A DNA stretch of 64,000 nucleotides from Allokutzneria sp. A3M-2-11 16 (GCF_024213555.1 NZ_JANAVO010000013.1:62001-126000), one strand, 5' to 3'. Shown: positions 1 through 9,118, numbered from the stretch's first letter. Notes: generated by a model not told the origin, from the sequence alone. Numbers and translations: made by a program.

Positions 1-2076
1 ACGCAGCACGGGATGCAGGAACCGATAGCCGTCGTCGTGCCGGACGATGAGCCCCCTGCGAGCGCTCGCGCGCAGGAACCGGCGCAACCGGAAGGGCAGC
101 AACCCGGTCCACCGGAAGACGATGCCCGCCGAGAGCATGTCCAGCAGCCACCCCGTGAAGGCGCCGATGGCCGCGGGCACGGTCAAGCCGAAGGTCCCCG
201 CGCCGAGGATTCCGCTGATGGGCCCGATGACGAACGGGTGGCTCCCCGGGGCCGCCACCGCGACGACCACCCCGACGGTGACCAGACCGAGGACGAGCGC
301 GACCGGAATGGACCGGCGCGCGGTCCTGGACTCGTAGAGGTGCCTGCTGTCCGAACCTTCCGGCAGCGGACTGGAGATCGCCGCGATCCCGACGCAGGTG
401 CCGCCGCCGAGCATGCCGATCATCCATCCGGCCGTGAACCCGGGCACATTGGCGATGAACCAGACGCACAGCCAATACGTGACGAAACCCGCCACGACGA
501 CGGAGGCGACGCGGACGAACCACGACCGCTGTTCGGCGAACAGGTACGCCGACGCCACGACGGGGAGGACGATGACCGCCACCTGTGTGCCGAAGGACGC
601 GTTCGCCAGCGCGTGCGCGCCGAACGAGGACGCCACTCCGAGCGCGCCGCCCAGCACCAGGCCCGCGAGCTGTCCGGCGAGTGCGCGCCACCGCCGCACG
701 GCAACGGGATCGACCACGTAACCGGCGGGGGAGTTGTTGAGCGAGCCGAGCGCGCTCATGACGACCACGACGTTCAGCAGCGCCGTGACCAGACCGGTGA
801 TCGGGCCGAATAACAGCGTGACCGGCAGGACGATCCCGGTCGCGCTCGCGGCGGCGACGCCCGTGGGAACCACCCACGACCGGATCGCCAGCGTCAGCTC
901 CGGCAGGTCGACGGTCCGCACGCCGCCCAGGGTGCGGGGGTCGATCCGCTCGGGGTCGGGGGTGTACGAGGCGACCCGGGTCAGCAGGCTGACCGTGCGC
1001 AGCACCTTCGCCCGGTCGGCCGCGTCGCGCCGGTCGAGCAGTTCGGTGAGGTAGGCGTCGAGCAGCTGCTCCCGCACCTGGACCAGGCCGAGCCCGGTGT
1101 CCAGGCGAACCGGGACCTGCTTGACGATGCGCAACCACAGCGGGGCGGTGAGGAGCGCGCGGAACTCCTCGTCGGCCAGCAGCGGGTGTCCCTCCAGCAC
1201 CTCCTCGACCTGTTCGGCCGTCAGCGGTTCGACGAGCGCGGTTCGGCGCAGCAGCAAGGGATTCGGCAGGCTGGCGTACTCGGTGTCGCGGCAGGACACG
1301 ACCAGCGGCGGTGGGACGCCCGCACCGACGAGATCGTTGACCGCCTTGACCGCTCGCGGGCGCAGCTCCGGCTGGATCTCGTCCAAGCCGTCCAGGATCA
1401 GCACCACCGAACGATCACCCATCCAGGCGCGCACGATGTCCGGCTCGACCCCGTAGCGCTGCCGCGCCTGGTTGAGCAGCCAGTCCAGCAGCGGCTGAGG
1501 TTCCGTACCCGAGCCGGAAGCCTGACGCCGCAACAGGTCGCGCAGCCGCTGCCGCTGTCGCCTGCGTCCCCAGCCACCCAGGGACAGCACCAGGGGGATC
1601 GGCGCGCTCTCGTCGGCCCGGTCCAGCAAGGTCGAGGCCAGCCGCAGCAGCTCGGTGCTCTTGCCGGAGCCCGCCGCGCCCAGGACCAGCAGCGACTCGT
1701 CCCAGTCGAACGCGGTGACCAGCGACTGGTCCGGCAGGTCCGCGTCGCCCGTGCGCATGGCCAGGTCGAGCGGCTCGACCACCGTGAACGTCTCCGCCAG
1801 CACGCTGTCGACGTGGTGCCGGGAACGCCGCGACGCCCGCGCGCGGTCGCGGGGCGTCGGCTTCGAACCGCCGAACGGCCGCGCGCGGACCCGGGGGTTG
1901 CGCCTCAGCTCGACCAGCGTCAGGGCGAGCGCGCCCGCGATCCACACCTGCCACTTCCAGGGCTCGACCGGCTTCAGGAAGTCCGGGAGATCATCACCGG
2001 TGACGACGTTCGTGAGCAGTCCCATCAGGACCAGCAACCACGTGGCCGTGATCGACACCCAGACCGGAGATCTCAT
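1..2076 (-). CDS. Membrane-bound NACHT-type NTPase, 3' end cut by window edge
   Basis: The minus frame is open from an ATG at 2076 to base 1 (692 codons) and still has no stop at the edge. Two N-terminal hydrophobic stretches (about residues 6-24 and 44-55) precede a P-loop GAAGSGKST near residue 130 and a Walker B-like segment LILDGLDEI, the order expected of a NACHT STAND ATPase. The second half carries several hydrophobic membrane segments and the visible end reads YRFLHPVLR, typical of the extreme C-terminus of actinobacterial NACHT membrane proteins, so little is missing. The gene starts 36 bp after the histidine kinase stop on the same strand and may be its operon partner. No clear Shine-Dalgarno is seen. 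NACHT proteins are signalling ATPases, some of them antiphage; the role here is unknown. Confidence 0.8.
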   Translation of the reverse strand, partial: MRSPVWVSITATWLLVLMGLLTNVVTGDDLPDFLKPVEPWKWQVWIAGALALTLVELRRNPRVRARPFGGSKPTPRDRARASRRSRHHVDSVLAETFTVVEPLDLAMRTGDADLPDQSLVTAFDWDESLLVLGAAGSGKSTELLRLASTLLDRADESAPIPLVLSLGGWGRRRQRQRLRDLLRRQASGSGTEPQPLLDWLLNQARQRYGVEPDIVRAWMGDRSVVLILDGLDEIQPELRPRAVKAVNDLVGAGVPPPLVVSCRDTEYASLPNPLLLRRTALVEPLTAEQVEEVLEGHPLLADEEFRALLTAPLWLRIVKQVPVRLDTGLGLVQVREQLLDAYLTELLDRRDAADRAKVLRTVSLLTRVASYTPDPERIDPRTLGGVRTVDLPELTLAIRSWVVPTGVAAASATGIVLPVTLLFGPITGLVTALLNVVVVMSALGSLNNSPAGYVVDPVAVRRWRALAGQLAGLVLGGALGVASSFGAHALANASFGTQVAVIVLPVVASAYLFAEQRSWFVRVASVVVAGFVTYWLCVWFIANVPGFTAGWMIGMLGGGTCVGIAAISSPLPEGSDSRHLYESRTARRSIPVALVLGLVTVGVVVAVAAPGSHPFVIGPISGILGAGTFGLTVPAAIGAFTGWLLDMLSAGIVFRWTGLLPFRLRRFLRASARRGLIVRHDDGYRFLHPVLR

Positions 2077-2112
2077 CGTCGCGGAGCGTAGCGAAGATCA
2101 CGCGCCCGGTGA

Positions 2113-3336
2113 TCACGACTTGGGCAGCTCCAGGGTGACGATCGCGCCGCCGTCATCGGCGTTCGCGAAGCGCAGTTCTCCCCCCAGCACCCGCGCCTGT
2201 GCCACCGCGATCGTCAGGCCGAGGCCGTGCCCGCCGCCGCGGTCGCTGCTGCCCGTGCGGAACCGGCTCGGCCCGTCGCGCAGCAGCTCCGCGGAGAACC
2301 CGGGCCCGTGGTCGCGGACGCGCAGCACGGCACCGTCGACCTCCACGACCACCGGGGGCCTGCCGTGCTTGCGGGCGTTGAGCAGCAGGTTCACCAGGAC
2401 CCGCTCCAGCCGCCGCGGATCGGTGCGCACCGGCTCCTGGCCGTCCACCCGCACCTCGGCCTCCGGCAGGATCGCCGAGACCCGCCGCCGCACGAACTCG
2501 CCCAGCACCAGTTCGGTCAGCTCCGCCCGCTCGGTCGCGGTGTCCAGCCGGGCCACCTCGAGGATGTCCTCGACCAGCCCGCGCAGCACCCGCACCCGGT
2601 CCCGCACCATCTCCGCGGGCCGCCCCGGCGGGAGCAGCTCCGCCGCCGTGACCAGGCCCGTCACGGGGGTCCGCAGCTCATGGGCGATGTCCGCGGTCAC
2701 CCGGCGCTCCGCGACCAGCCGCTCCTGCAGGGCGTCGGCCATCGCGTCGACCGCCCGCGCCAGATCGCTGGTCTCGTCCCGCGGCCGGTCGCCGATCGCG
2801 TCGTGCACCCGCACGTCCTGGTCGCCGTCCGCGACGTGCCGCGCCGCCACCGCCGCCAGGCGCAGCCGCCGCGACAGCCGCGCGCCCAGCACCACGCCGA
2901 GCAGCGTGCCGAGCCCGACCACCGCGGCCGAGCTGATCAACAGCACCTCGTCCAGCTCCGCCAGCGCCGTGTCCCGGTCCTGGTAGGAGCTGCGCAGCGA
3001 CAGCACCTTGCCGTCGATCTCGGCCGCCGCCCAGATCACCGACCCGGTCGGCGTGCGCTCCAGGAAGGTGGCGCGCTGACCGCCGCGGACCGCCTGCAAC
3101 AGCTCCGCGGGCACGTCGGCGGAGTCCAGCGTGCTGCCGAGCACCGCCTGCCCGGTCCGCGCGTAGTCCCGCAGCACCAGCTGGATCCGCTCGTCCTGCA
3201 ACCGGCGCGCGTCATCGACCTGCATGCTGATGAACTCCGTGCGCACCAGCACGCTCAGCGCGATCGCGACCAGCGCGCTGACCACGGCGATCACCGCGCT
3301 CAGCCGCCACCGCAGCGTGGTGGGGAACAGCCTCAC
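2113..3336 (-). CDS. Sensor histidine kinase (CseC-like, HAMP-HisKA-HATPase)
   Basis: This 407-residue membrane kinase has a transmembrane helix at about 10-31, an extracytoplasmic sensor of roughly 95 residues, a second helix at about 131-153, a HAMP linker, and a HisKA motif with phospho-acceptor H219 in DIAHELRTP. A HATPase_c domain follows with RDHGPGF and GHGLGLTIA nucleotide-binding boxes. Its ATG overlaps the response-regulator stop in an ATGA, so the two are translationally coupled. The order lipoprotein, regulator, kinase resembles cseA-cseB-cseC of Streptomyces, a cell-envelope stress system, but no ECF sigma gene is adjacent. Assignment as a sensor kinase is firm; the envelope-stress role is by analogy. 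Confidence 0.9.
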   Translation of the reverse strand: MRLFPTTLRWRLSAVIAVVSALVAIALSVLVRTEFISMQVDDARRLQDERIQLVLRDYARTGQAVLGSTLDSADVPAELLQAVRGGQRATFLERTPTGSVIWAAAEIDGKVLSLRSSYQDRDTALAELDEVLLISSAAVVGLGTLLGVVLGARLSRRLRLAAVAARHVADGDQDVRVHDAIGDRPRDETSDLARAVDAMADALQERLVAERRVTADIAHELRTPVTGLVTAAELLPPGRPAEMVRDRVRVLRGLVEDILEVARLDTATERAELTELVLGEFVRRRVSAILPEAEVRVDGQEPVRTDPRRLERVLVNLLLNARKHGRPPVVVEVDGAVLRVRDHGPGFSAELLRDGPSRFRTGSSDRGGGHGLGLTIAVAQARVLGGELRFANADDGGAIVTLELPKS

Positions 3337-4009
3337 GGGCTGCTCTTGAGCTTGTAGCCGAAGCCCCGGACGGTCTCGATCCGGTCCTGGCCGATCTTCG
3401 CCCGCAGCCGCTGCACGTGGACGTCCACCACCCGCGAGTCACCGCCCCACTGGTAGTCCCACACCTGTTCCAGCAGCACCTCGCGGGTGAGCACGTTGCC
3501 GGGGGAGTCGGCGAAGCACAGCAGCAACCGCAGCTCGGTCGGTGTCAGCTCCAGCCGCCGCCCGGCGCGCCGCACTTCGAGACCGTCCTTCTCGATCTCC
3601 AGGTCGCCGAAGGCCAGCGGCTTCGCCGAGGGTTGCTCGGCCCGGCCCATCCGGCGCACCACCGCGCGGATGCGGGCCACCAGCACGGCGCTGTCGAAGG
3701 GTTGGTCACGTAGTCGTCCGCGCCCGCCTCCAGGCCCAGCACCACGTCCACCGGATCGGCCCGCGCGGAGAGCATGATCACCGGGGTCGGGCCCTCGTCC
3801 CGAATCTGCCTGCACAGGCTCACCCCGTTGATGCCCGGCAGCATGATGTCCAGCAGCGCCACGTCCGGCCGCTCCGCCCGGAACGCCGCCAGCCCGGCGA
3901 TCCCGTCCCCGGCGACCGTCACCCGGAAGCCGTCCCGCTCCAGGCTCAGCTGCGTGGCCTCGCGGATCACGTCGTCGTCCTCGACCAGCAACACGTGCGT
4001 GGTGGTCAT
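3333..4009 (-). pseudogene. OmpR/PhoB-family response regulator interrupted by a frameshift
   Basis: An ATG at 4009 opens a receiver domain (LLVEDDD, phospho-acceptor D in ALLDIMLPG, LSARA, GADDYV), but the frame runs out of homology right after VTNP. The remainder, FDSAVLVARIRAVVRR and a complete winged-helix DNA-binding domain ending GFGYKLKSSP, continues in another minus frame to the stop at 3333. The break lies near 3699-3703, where the conserved KPF triad should be; one extra base (AAG CCC TTC instead of AAC CCT TC) would restore a normal regulator of about 226 residues. Both ends overlap neighbours by ATGA, as in an intact operon. Either the gene is truly broken, losing the conserved signalling lysine and the DNA-binding domain, or the sequence has a one-base error. 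Confidence 0.8.
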
Positions 4010-4560
4010 CGGCCCGCCTTGACGAACGCGGCCCCGGTCCACGAGTACACCGTCGTCTCCTCACCACTGGGACAGCACGAACGATCACCCGTGCGGTACC
4101 TGGCCCGCACCAGGACCAGCCCGGAGCCGGGATCGGGCTGCACGATCACCCCGGACTCCTCGATCGCGAACAGCTGCACCGGAGGTTGCCCCGGCGGCAG
4201 CCCGTAGACGTAGGCGGCCCGGTTGTAGCCGTAGGCGGTGTAGGCCGCCGCCCGGCACTCCTGCACGTTGAGCACGACCTCGGAGACGCCGTCCCCGGTC
4301 ACGTCCACGTAGCGGCTGTCGACCGGGTACCGGCCGCTCTCGCACGGGCTCAGCATGAGTTTGACCTTCTCGTTGACCTTGGCGTCCCCGCGCAGCAGGG
4401 CCACCACGTCCACGGTGACCGGCTGACCCGCGATCGTGGTCGGCAGCGGGCGCTCGACTTCGGCCGCCTTGCCCTCGACCCGCACCCCGCTCGGGGCGGC
4501 GCAGCCCGCGAGCACGGCGACCAGCGCCGCGCAGCCGAGTGCTCTCATCGCCGTCCGCAC
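4006..4560 (-). CDS. Secreted lipoprotein upstream of a two-component system (CseA-like position)
   Basis: This 184-residue protein begins with a short basic n-region and a hydrophobic stretch ending in the lipobox LAGC (Cys at about 19), so it should be exported and lipidated. The mature part contains a segment YVDVTGDGVSEVVLNV like FG-GAP/calcium-loop repeats, and several cysteines (including a CC pair). It is the first gene of the minus-strand operon and its stop overlaps the regulator start. In Streptomyces the cseA lipoprotein occupies this place and dampens signalling; sequence identity to CseA cannot be judged here. The 165-bp gap to the divergent LCP gene holds the promoters of both. 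Confidence 0.75.
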   Translation of the reverse strand: MRTAMRALGCAALVAVLAGCAAPSGVRVEGKAAEVERPLPTTIAGQPVTVDVVALLRGDAKVNEKVKLMLSPCESGRYPVDSRYVDVTGDGVSEVVLNVQECRAAAYTAYGYNRAAYVYGLPPGQPPVQLFAIEESGVIVQPDPGSGLVLVRARYRTGDRSCCPSGEETTVYSWTGAAFVKAGR

Positions 4561-4725
4561 TCCACCATTCTGCCCATCCCGGAGTGACCGCCCTCACCGG
4601 AACGCGCCGTCGACGTGCGCTGTTACCCAGCCGAGGGGTAGGTGCCGGGGGACTGTTACACGACTGAGGGGAAGCGGCCGGAAACCGTCCATAGCGTCGA
4701 AGGCGAACGAGCCGAGGGGACGCGC

Positions 4726-5853
4726 ATGGAGCAGGTACAACGGCGGCGACGGGTGCTGTCCGGAATAGGCAGGGCGACCGTCGTGCTGGTGTCGACGGCC
4801 ACGTTGGGGGCGAGTGCCCTCGGCTGGACGGCCTACCAGGGAGTCACCGTAGCGGTCACCACCGACGACGTGATCGCCGCCCCGGCCACCGCGCCGAGCC
4901 GCGAGAAGGCCGCCGCGACCGACATGACCTTCCTGCTGGTCGGGGTGGACAGCAGGACCGACGCGCAGGGGCGCCCGCTGCCCAGGGAGGTGCTCGACGA
5001 GCTCCAGGCGGGCAACGCCTCCGGCGAGCAGAACACCGACACGATGATCCTCGTGCACGTGCCCGCCGATCGGGCGAAGAAGGCGTTCGCGGTCTCCCTG
5101 CCCCGTGATTCCTATGTGGACATCGCGGGCGGGTTCGGCAGGCACAAGCTCAACTCCGCCTACTCCAGGGCGAAGAACGCCGCGGGCGGCAGCGCCACCG
5201 CGGGCAGGCGCAACCTGATCGAGACGGTGAGCACCCTGACCGGGCTGCGCGTCGACCACTACGCCGAGATCAACATGTACGCCTTCAGTCAGATCACCAA
5301 GGCGGTCGGCGGTGTCCCGGTCTGCCTGAACAAGGCGGTCGAGGACAGCTACTCCGGCGCCGACTTCGCCAAGGGCGAGCAGGTGATCCAGGGCGCGGAC
5401 GCGCTGAGGTTCGTCCGCCAGCGGCACGGCCTGCCCCGGGGCGACCTGGACCGGGTGCGGCGGCAGCAGGCGTTCCTGGCCGGGCTCGCCTCCCGGGTGC
5501 TGTCGGCGGGCACGCTCACCGACCCCGCTAAGGTCACCGGGCTGCTCGAAGCGATCAAGACCTCGGTGGTGCTCGACCAGAACTGGGACCTGCTCAGCCT
5601 GGCCGAGCAGGTGCAGGGCCTCAGCGGCGGGCGGATCGAGTTCCACACCATCCCGACGCTGCGCTCGGACCTGGCCACCCCGGCCGACGGCACCGCGGTC
5701 GAGGTGAACCCGAAGCAGGTCAAGGCGTTCGTCCAGGACCTGCTCAACGCGGTCCCGGCACCGCCGGTGCAGATGCGCCAGGGCCTCGGCCCGGGCGCGA
5801 CCGAGCAGCCGCAGGAGACGATCACCGCGAACGGAGTGCACTGTGTCAACTAA
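4726..5853 (+). CDS. LCP (LytR-CpsA-Psr) family cell-wall glycopolymer ligase
   Basis: The ATG at 4726 is chosen because a GAGGGGA box precedes it and an RRRR-type cytoplasmic tail followed by one transmembrane helix comes next. The extracytoplasmic LCP domain starts at about residue 65 (FLLVGVDSR) and shows the family signatures: NTDTMILVHV, SLPRDSYVDI with the phosphate-binding arginine, HKLNSAYS, and FVRQRHGLPRGDLDRVRRQQAFL. Family members transfer lipid-linked glycopolymers such as arabinogalactan or teichoic-type chains to peptidoglycan. The C-terminal tail is proline- and glycine-rich. It is divergent from the lipoprotein/two-component operon and overlaps the following membrane gene by 11 bp. 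Confidence 0.9.
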   Translation: MEQVQRRRRVLSGIGRATVVLVSTATLGASALGWTAYQGVTVAVTTDDVIAAPATAPSREKAAATDMTFLLVGVDSRTDAQGRPLPREVLDELQAGNASGEQNTDTMILVHVPADRAKKAFAVSLPRDSYVDIAGGFGRHKLNSAYSRAKNAAGGSATAGRRNLIETVSTLTGLRVDHYAEINMYAFSQITKAVGGVPVCLNKAVEDSYSGADFAKGEQVIQGADALRFVRQRHGLPRGDLDRVRRQQAFLAGLASRVLSAGTLTDPAKVTGLLEAIKTSVVLDQNWDLLSLAEQVQGLSGGRIEFHTIPTLRSDLATPADGTAVEVNPKQVKAFVQDLLNAVPAPPVQMRQGLGPGATEQPQETITANGVHCVN

Positions 5854-6235
5854 CCGGCTTCGCCGTGGGTCAACTGAACGCCTTCGCCGGGGACTGCCGT
5901 GGTGGGCGGTCGCGCTGGCCGGGATCGCGGTGACCACCGCGGGCATGGCCTTCGGCGAGGTCTACTTCCCGTTCGCCCTCGCGGGCGGGTGCGTGGTCGC
6001 CGCGCTGCTGGCCGACCGTTCCGCCCTGTTCACCGCGGCCGTGCAGCCACCACTGGTCGCCGCGGTCGTGCTCGGCGGGGCGGCGCTGTTCGGCGGTTCG
6101 CTGCTGCGCTCGGCCTCGGTGTTCGCCTCGGTCTTCCCGATCCTCGGCGCCACCACCGGCGCGGTGGTCCTGATCGCCCTGGTCCGGTTCGCCGTGCACC
6201 GCAGGGGAGCCCGGACCAGGACCGGCGCCCAGTAG
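5843..6235 (+). CDS. Small four-helix membrane protein coupled to the LCP gene (DUF6542-like)
   Basis: This GTG-started 130-residue protein has a basic N-terminus followed by four hydrophobic segments (about 21-40, 44-60, 67-85 and 92-113) and an arginine-rich tail, a topology seen in DUF6542-type actinobacterial proteins. It overlaps the end of the LCP gene by 11 bp and is therefore probably co-translated. No catalytic motif is visible. A role as a membrane partner of cell-wall assembly is suggested only by position. Confidence 0.7.
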   Translation: MSTNRLRRGSTERLRRGLPWWAVALAGIAVTTAGMAFGEVYFPFALAGGCVVAALLADRSALFTAAVQPPLVAAVVLGGAALFGGSLLRSASVFASVFPILGATTGAVVLIALVRFAVHRRGARTRTGAQ

Positions 6236-6250
6236 GTCAGACCCGCTAGT

Positions 6251-7144
6251 TCACACCCGGAGCAGGCGGGTGGTCCGCCACCCCAACGCGAGCGCGGCCG
6301 CGGCGAGCAACGGGAGCCCGAGCAGCAGCACCAGTCCGCCGCCGATGTTGGCGCCGATACCGCCCGCGGTGAGGATGCGGCAGAAGAAGCCGACCAGCCC
6401 GCCGAGCGCCAGCGCGCCGAGGAACTGGCCCAGCCAGCGGCTGCGCGCCGCGGTCGTCGCGGTGACCAGCAGCGTCGCCGAGGCCAGCGCCAGCGCCAGG
6501 CTGCCGAGCAGCACGTCGATCGCCGGGCTCATCGACACGATCGGCACCGGCCGCACCAGGTAGTCCAGTCGCGTTCCCGGCGGCATCTCCGGGCTCAGGT
6601 CGCCCACCAGCCACCAGGCCGCGAGCGCGCCGGAGGCCAGCAGCCGCACCTGCGACCGCAACGGTGCCCGCGCCGGGTGGCGGTCGGCGCCCGCCTCGGG
6701 GGAGCGGATCAGCTGCCAGGTCCGCCACGCGAGCACGGCGGTGACAACGGCGATCACCGGCAGTTCGACGAAGAGCACGAAGATCGCGCCGATGTTCACG
6801 CCGATCCCTCCCGCGGTGAGAATGCGCGCGGCGTGCCCGAGGTAGCCGCCGATCGCCAGCGCCACCAGCAGCAACGCGTACCACCGCCGGTCCAGTTCCG
6901 TCGCGCACAGCACTTCGGACAGAATCCCCGCAATCAGCAGCACCGCGCCGAAGCCCAGCACCATATCCACGATCGGATTGCTGATCAGAGGGCTTACCAA
7001 GTAGTCCATTCGTGTTCCCGGCGGGAGTTCCGAGGACTTGTCCCCGGTCAACGCCCACCCCGCGAGCACCCCTGCCACCAGCAAGAAAAGCTGGACGCGC
7101 AGGGGAGCCCCGAGCACCCCGACGAAACGGCCGCTGTGTTTCAT
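6251..7144 (-). CDS. Multi-pass membrane protein with internal tandem duplication
   Basis: The protein consists of two similar halves. Each half has GW/WWL..GD, then PPGTR-DYLV-P, a pair of hydrophobic helices, and later RILTAGGIG-NIG. The first copy spans about residues 20-140 and the second about 170-290 of the 297-residue form. Such a pattern marks an ancient gene duplication giving a pseudo-symmetric membrane protein of about eight helices. ATG 7144 is preferred; a TTG at 7192 would add 16 residues with no better ribosome-binding site. It converges on the DUF6542-like gene with a 15-bp gap. I do not recognise a function; the repeated PPGTR-DYLV loops may form a shared external face. Confidence 0.75.
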   Translation of the reverse strand: MKHSGRFVGVLGAPLRVQLFLLVAGVLAGWALTGDKSSELPPGTRMDYLVSPLISNPIVDMVLGFGAVLLIAGILSEVLCATELDRRWYALLLVALAIGGYLGHAARILTAGGIGVNIGAIFVLFVELPVIAVVTAVLAWRTWQLIRSPEAGADRHPARAPLRSQVRLLASGALAAWWLVGDLSPEMPPGTRLDYLVRPVPIVSMSPAIDVLLGSLALALASATLLVTATTAARSRWLGQFLGALALGGLVGFFCRILTAGGIGANIGGGLVLLLGLPLLAAAALALGWRTTRLLRV

Positions 7145-7205
7145 GCGCTTATCGTGAAGGGTGAACGGGGCCCGTGCAAATAAGAGATTCAAAGAATAAG
7201 TGAAA

Positions 7206-8360
7206 CTACCTACTGTCGGACGTGATTTCGCGTTCGAGCGGTGTGCGGAAACGCGGAACGAAACGGACGTCGCCGATCCACGCGCGCAGCCGTTCCACCT
7301 CCGCCTCCACCGCGCGCACCACCGAGCGAGGCTGCTCGCCGAACAGCCGGACCCCGATCGCGCCGTCCCCGCGCTGCGCCCAGCCGCCGATCACCTCACC
7401 GTCGCACCACACGGTCGGCCCCACGTTGCCGTAGGTGTCGAACAGCGCGGCCCGATACGCGTCCGGCAAATACCAGTCGCGGTGTTTCCACCCCATGGGC
7501 GTCGGGTCCAGCGCGGGCAGCAACGCCACCCATTCCTCGGTCTCCACTGGATCGCAGGGGAGATCAAAGCCTTCCCCTTCGTCGAGCGCGACGACCTCAG
7601 CGCCGATCGCGGCGAGCGCCTTGCGGGTTTCCCCGAGTCCCCAGCCGGTCCACCACTTGATGTCTTCCAGGGTGCCGGGGCCGAACCGCTCCAGCCACCG
7701 CCGCACCAGCTCCGCCTTCGCCTCGGCCGCGGGAGGCTCCGGGTGCGGCGTCGCGAGCGTCCAGCCGAACTGGTTGCTGGTCCACGACCCGCGTGGCGCG
7801 GTTCGCCGGATCACCCCCTCCACCGACAATCCGCGCAGCACCCGCGAGCACACGTTTTGCACTGCCTCGTAAGGCTTTCCGGCCGCGACGACCACCTTCT
7901 CGCGCAGCTGCGGGATCTCCGCCGACAGCTCCGCCGCGGTCGCCTCACCCCGCTCGCGCAGCACGGAGAGGACCGCGTCGTGCGTGCCCGCCAACCACTT
8001 CGCGTCCCAGCCACCGCCTTCGGCGAGGTACTTCAGCAACAGCGTCTGCTGCTTCGCCGCGATCGTGCGCGCTGTCGAGGACCACACCGCGGGAGCGACC
8101 GCCGCGGAGACCACGAACATGGTGCGCCGCATGCACAACAGCCGCTCCATGCCCTCGAACAGTTCGTCGGTCATCGCGTTGAGATCCGCGAAGCGCATCC
8201 GGGCCCACGCGGAGAGGAACACGGTCGCCGGATCGGTCGCGTGCAGTGCGACCACGGCGTCGGCCGCCTCGGTCACGGTGTCGACGCGCCGCGACGGAGC
8301 GAGGAGGTGCCGGGCGCCGATCCGGGCGCGGCGCTGCTGAGCGGTGATCTTTCGGGTCAC
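7206..8360 (-). CDS. Winged-helix DNA-binding protein (HTH_42 / YcaQ-like)
   Basis: This 384-residue protein shows the actinobacterial winged-helix HTH_42 pattern: an N-terminal ARHLLAP, then LHATDPATVFLSAWAR, an RRTMFVV segment, a region of alternating helices, WTGWGLGETRKAL, and a C-terminal LLPALDPTPMGWKHRDWYL with WCDGEVIGGWAQR. The family is related to YcaQ/AlkX-type proteins, some of which unhook DNA crosslinks, but many members are uncharacterised. It stands alone between a membrane gene and a TetR gene on the same strand, with 46 bp to the latter. DNA repair or crosslink resistance is a family-level guess. Confidence 0.8.
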   Translation of the reverse strand: MTRKITAQQRRARIGARHLLAPSRRVDTVTEAADAVVALHATDPATVFLSAWARMRFADLNAMTDELFEGMERLLCMRRTMFVVSAAVAPAVWSSTARTIAAKQQTLLLKYLAEGGGWDAKWLAGTHDAVLSVLRERGEATAAELSAEIPQLREKVVVAAGKPYEAVQNVCSRVLRGLSVEGVIRRTAPRGSWTSNQFGWTLATPHPEPPAAEAKAELVRRWLERFGPGTLEDIKWWTGWGLGETRKALAAIGAEVVALDEGEGFDLPCDPVETEEWVALLPALDPTPMGWKHRDWYLPDAYRAALFDTYGNVGPTVWCDGEVIGGWAQRGDGAIGVRLFGEQPRSVVRAVEAEVERLRAWIGDVRFVPRFRTPLEREITSDSR

Positions 8361-8406
8361 GGGTCAATCTTCGGTGCCGGACCCGGTCGGCGCTTGCACA
8401 AACGCG

Positions 8407-9018
8407 TCACTCCGCCTCGGGCGGCCCGAAAACGCTGTCCACGTGGTACTCGGCGATCCGCGCCGCGTCCTCCTTGCTCATCGAGCCGAGCACCACCGCC
8501 GCGCGCAACCCGTCCGCGACCGCGAGGAAGGTGCCCGCCTCCAGCGCCGCGTCGCGGTCGGCCGGGATGCCGCCCATCTCCTGGATGCCCTGGAACTGCT
8601 CGGTGAGCGAGGCCAGCGCCTCGGTGTAGATCCGCTGGTTGATCTCGGCCAGCCGCGGGTTGACGTGGGAGCGGGAGTCGAAGGCGATGATCACCCGCGC
8701 CTCCTCGACGCTCTCCGCGTCCATCGGCAGGCCGGCCACCGCGATCGCCCGGAACATGCCCCGGATCGAGGTCGGCGGCAGCAGCGGCTCCAGCCGGGCG
8801 CGGATGCGCTCGCGTGCGCTGTCCACGACCCGCTCCAGCGCGAAGACGAGCATGTCGTCCTTGGTCTTGAAGTAGTGCTGCACCGATCCCATGGACACGC
8901 CCGCCTCGCGGGCCACGTCACGCAGGCTGACCGCTTCCAGGCCGTCCCGGCTGGTGATCCGCAGCACGGCCTCGGCGATGTGCCGCCGACGCTGCTCGTG
9001 ATCGACCTGCTTGGGCAC
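8407..9018 (-). CDS. TetR-family regulator (BetI-type C-terminal domain)
   Basis: The GTG at 9018 is chosen because an AAGG box lies about 9 nt upstream and the protein then starts at the HTH, as usual in the family. The HTH reads AVSLRDVAREAGVSMGSVQHYFKTKDD (split across residues 24-50). The rest is helical with SHVNPRLAEINQRIYTEAL, like BetI_C regulators. Length is 203 residues. It is followed on the same strand by the winged-helix gene and preceded by a second TetR gene. Targets are unknown; the ACAD10-like operon starting at 10182 is the nearest divergent metabolic operon. Confidence 0.85.
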   Translation of the reverse strand: MPKQVDHEQRRRHIAEAVLRITSRDGLEAVSLRDVAREAGVSMGSVQHYFKTKDDMLVFALERVVDSARERIRARLEPLLPPTSIRGMFRAIAVAGLPMDAESVEEARVIIAFDSRSHVNPRLAEINQRIYTEALASLTEQFQGIQEMGGIPADRDAALEAGTFLAVADGLRAAVVLGSMSKEDAARIAEYHVDSVFGPPEAE

Positions 9019-9118
9019 GCGAGCACCTTGCTTCCCGAGACGGCGATGTCCTTCGACATACATAATAATGCAGTCGCATTACGACGGTGTCCCGGCGTCG
9101 TCACCCGGCGTGTCCGGC

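Noticed and set aside
13-813. 266-residue plus-strand open frame
   Set aside because: Opposite the NACHT gene; highly charged low-complexity translation with no domain, typical of high-GC antisense frames.
1655-2986. 443-residue plus-strand open frame across NACHT and kinase genes
   Set aside because: Ser/Arg/Thr-rich shadow of two well-defined minus-strand genes.
4594-5946. 450-residue minus frame over the LCP gene
   Set aside because: Arg/Gly/His-rich antisense shadow; the plus frame has a complete LCP domain.
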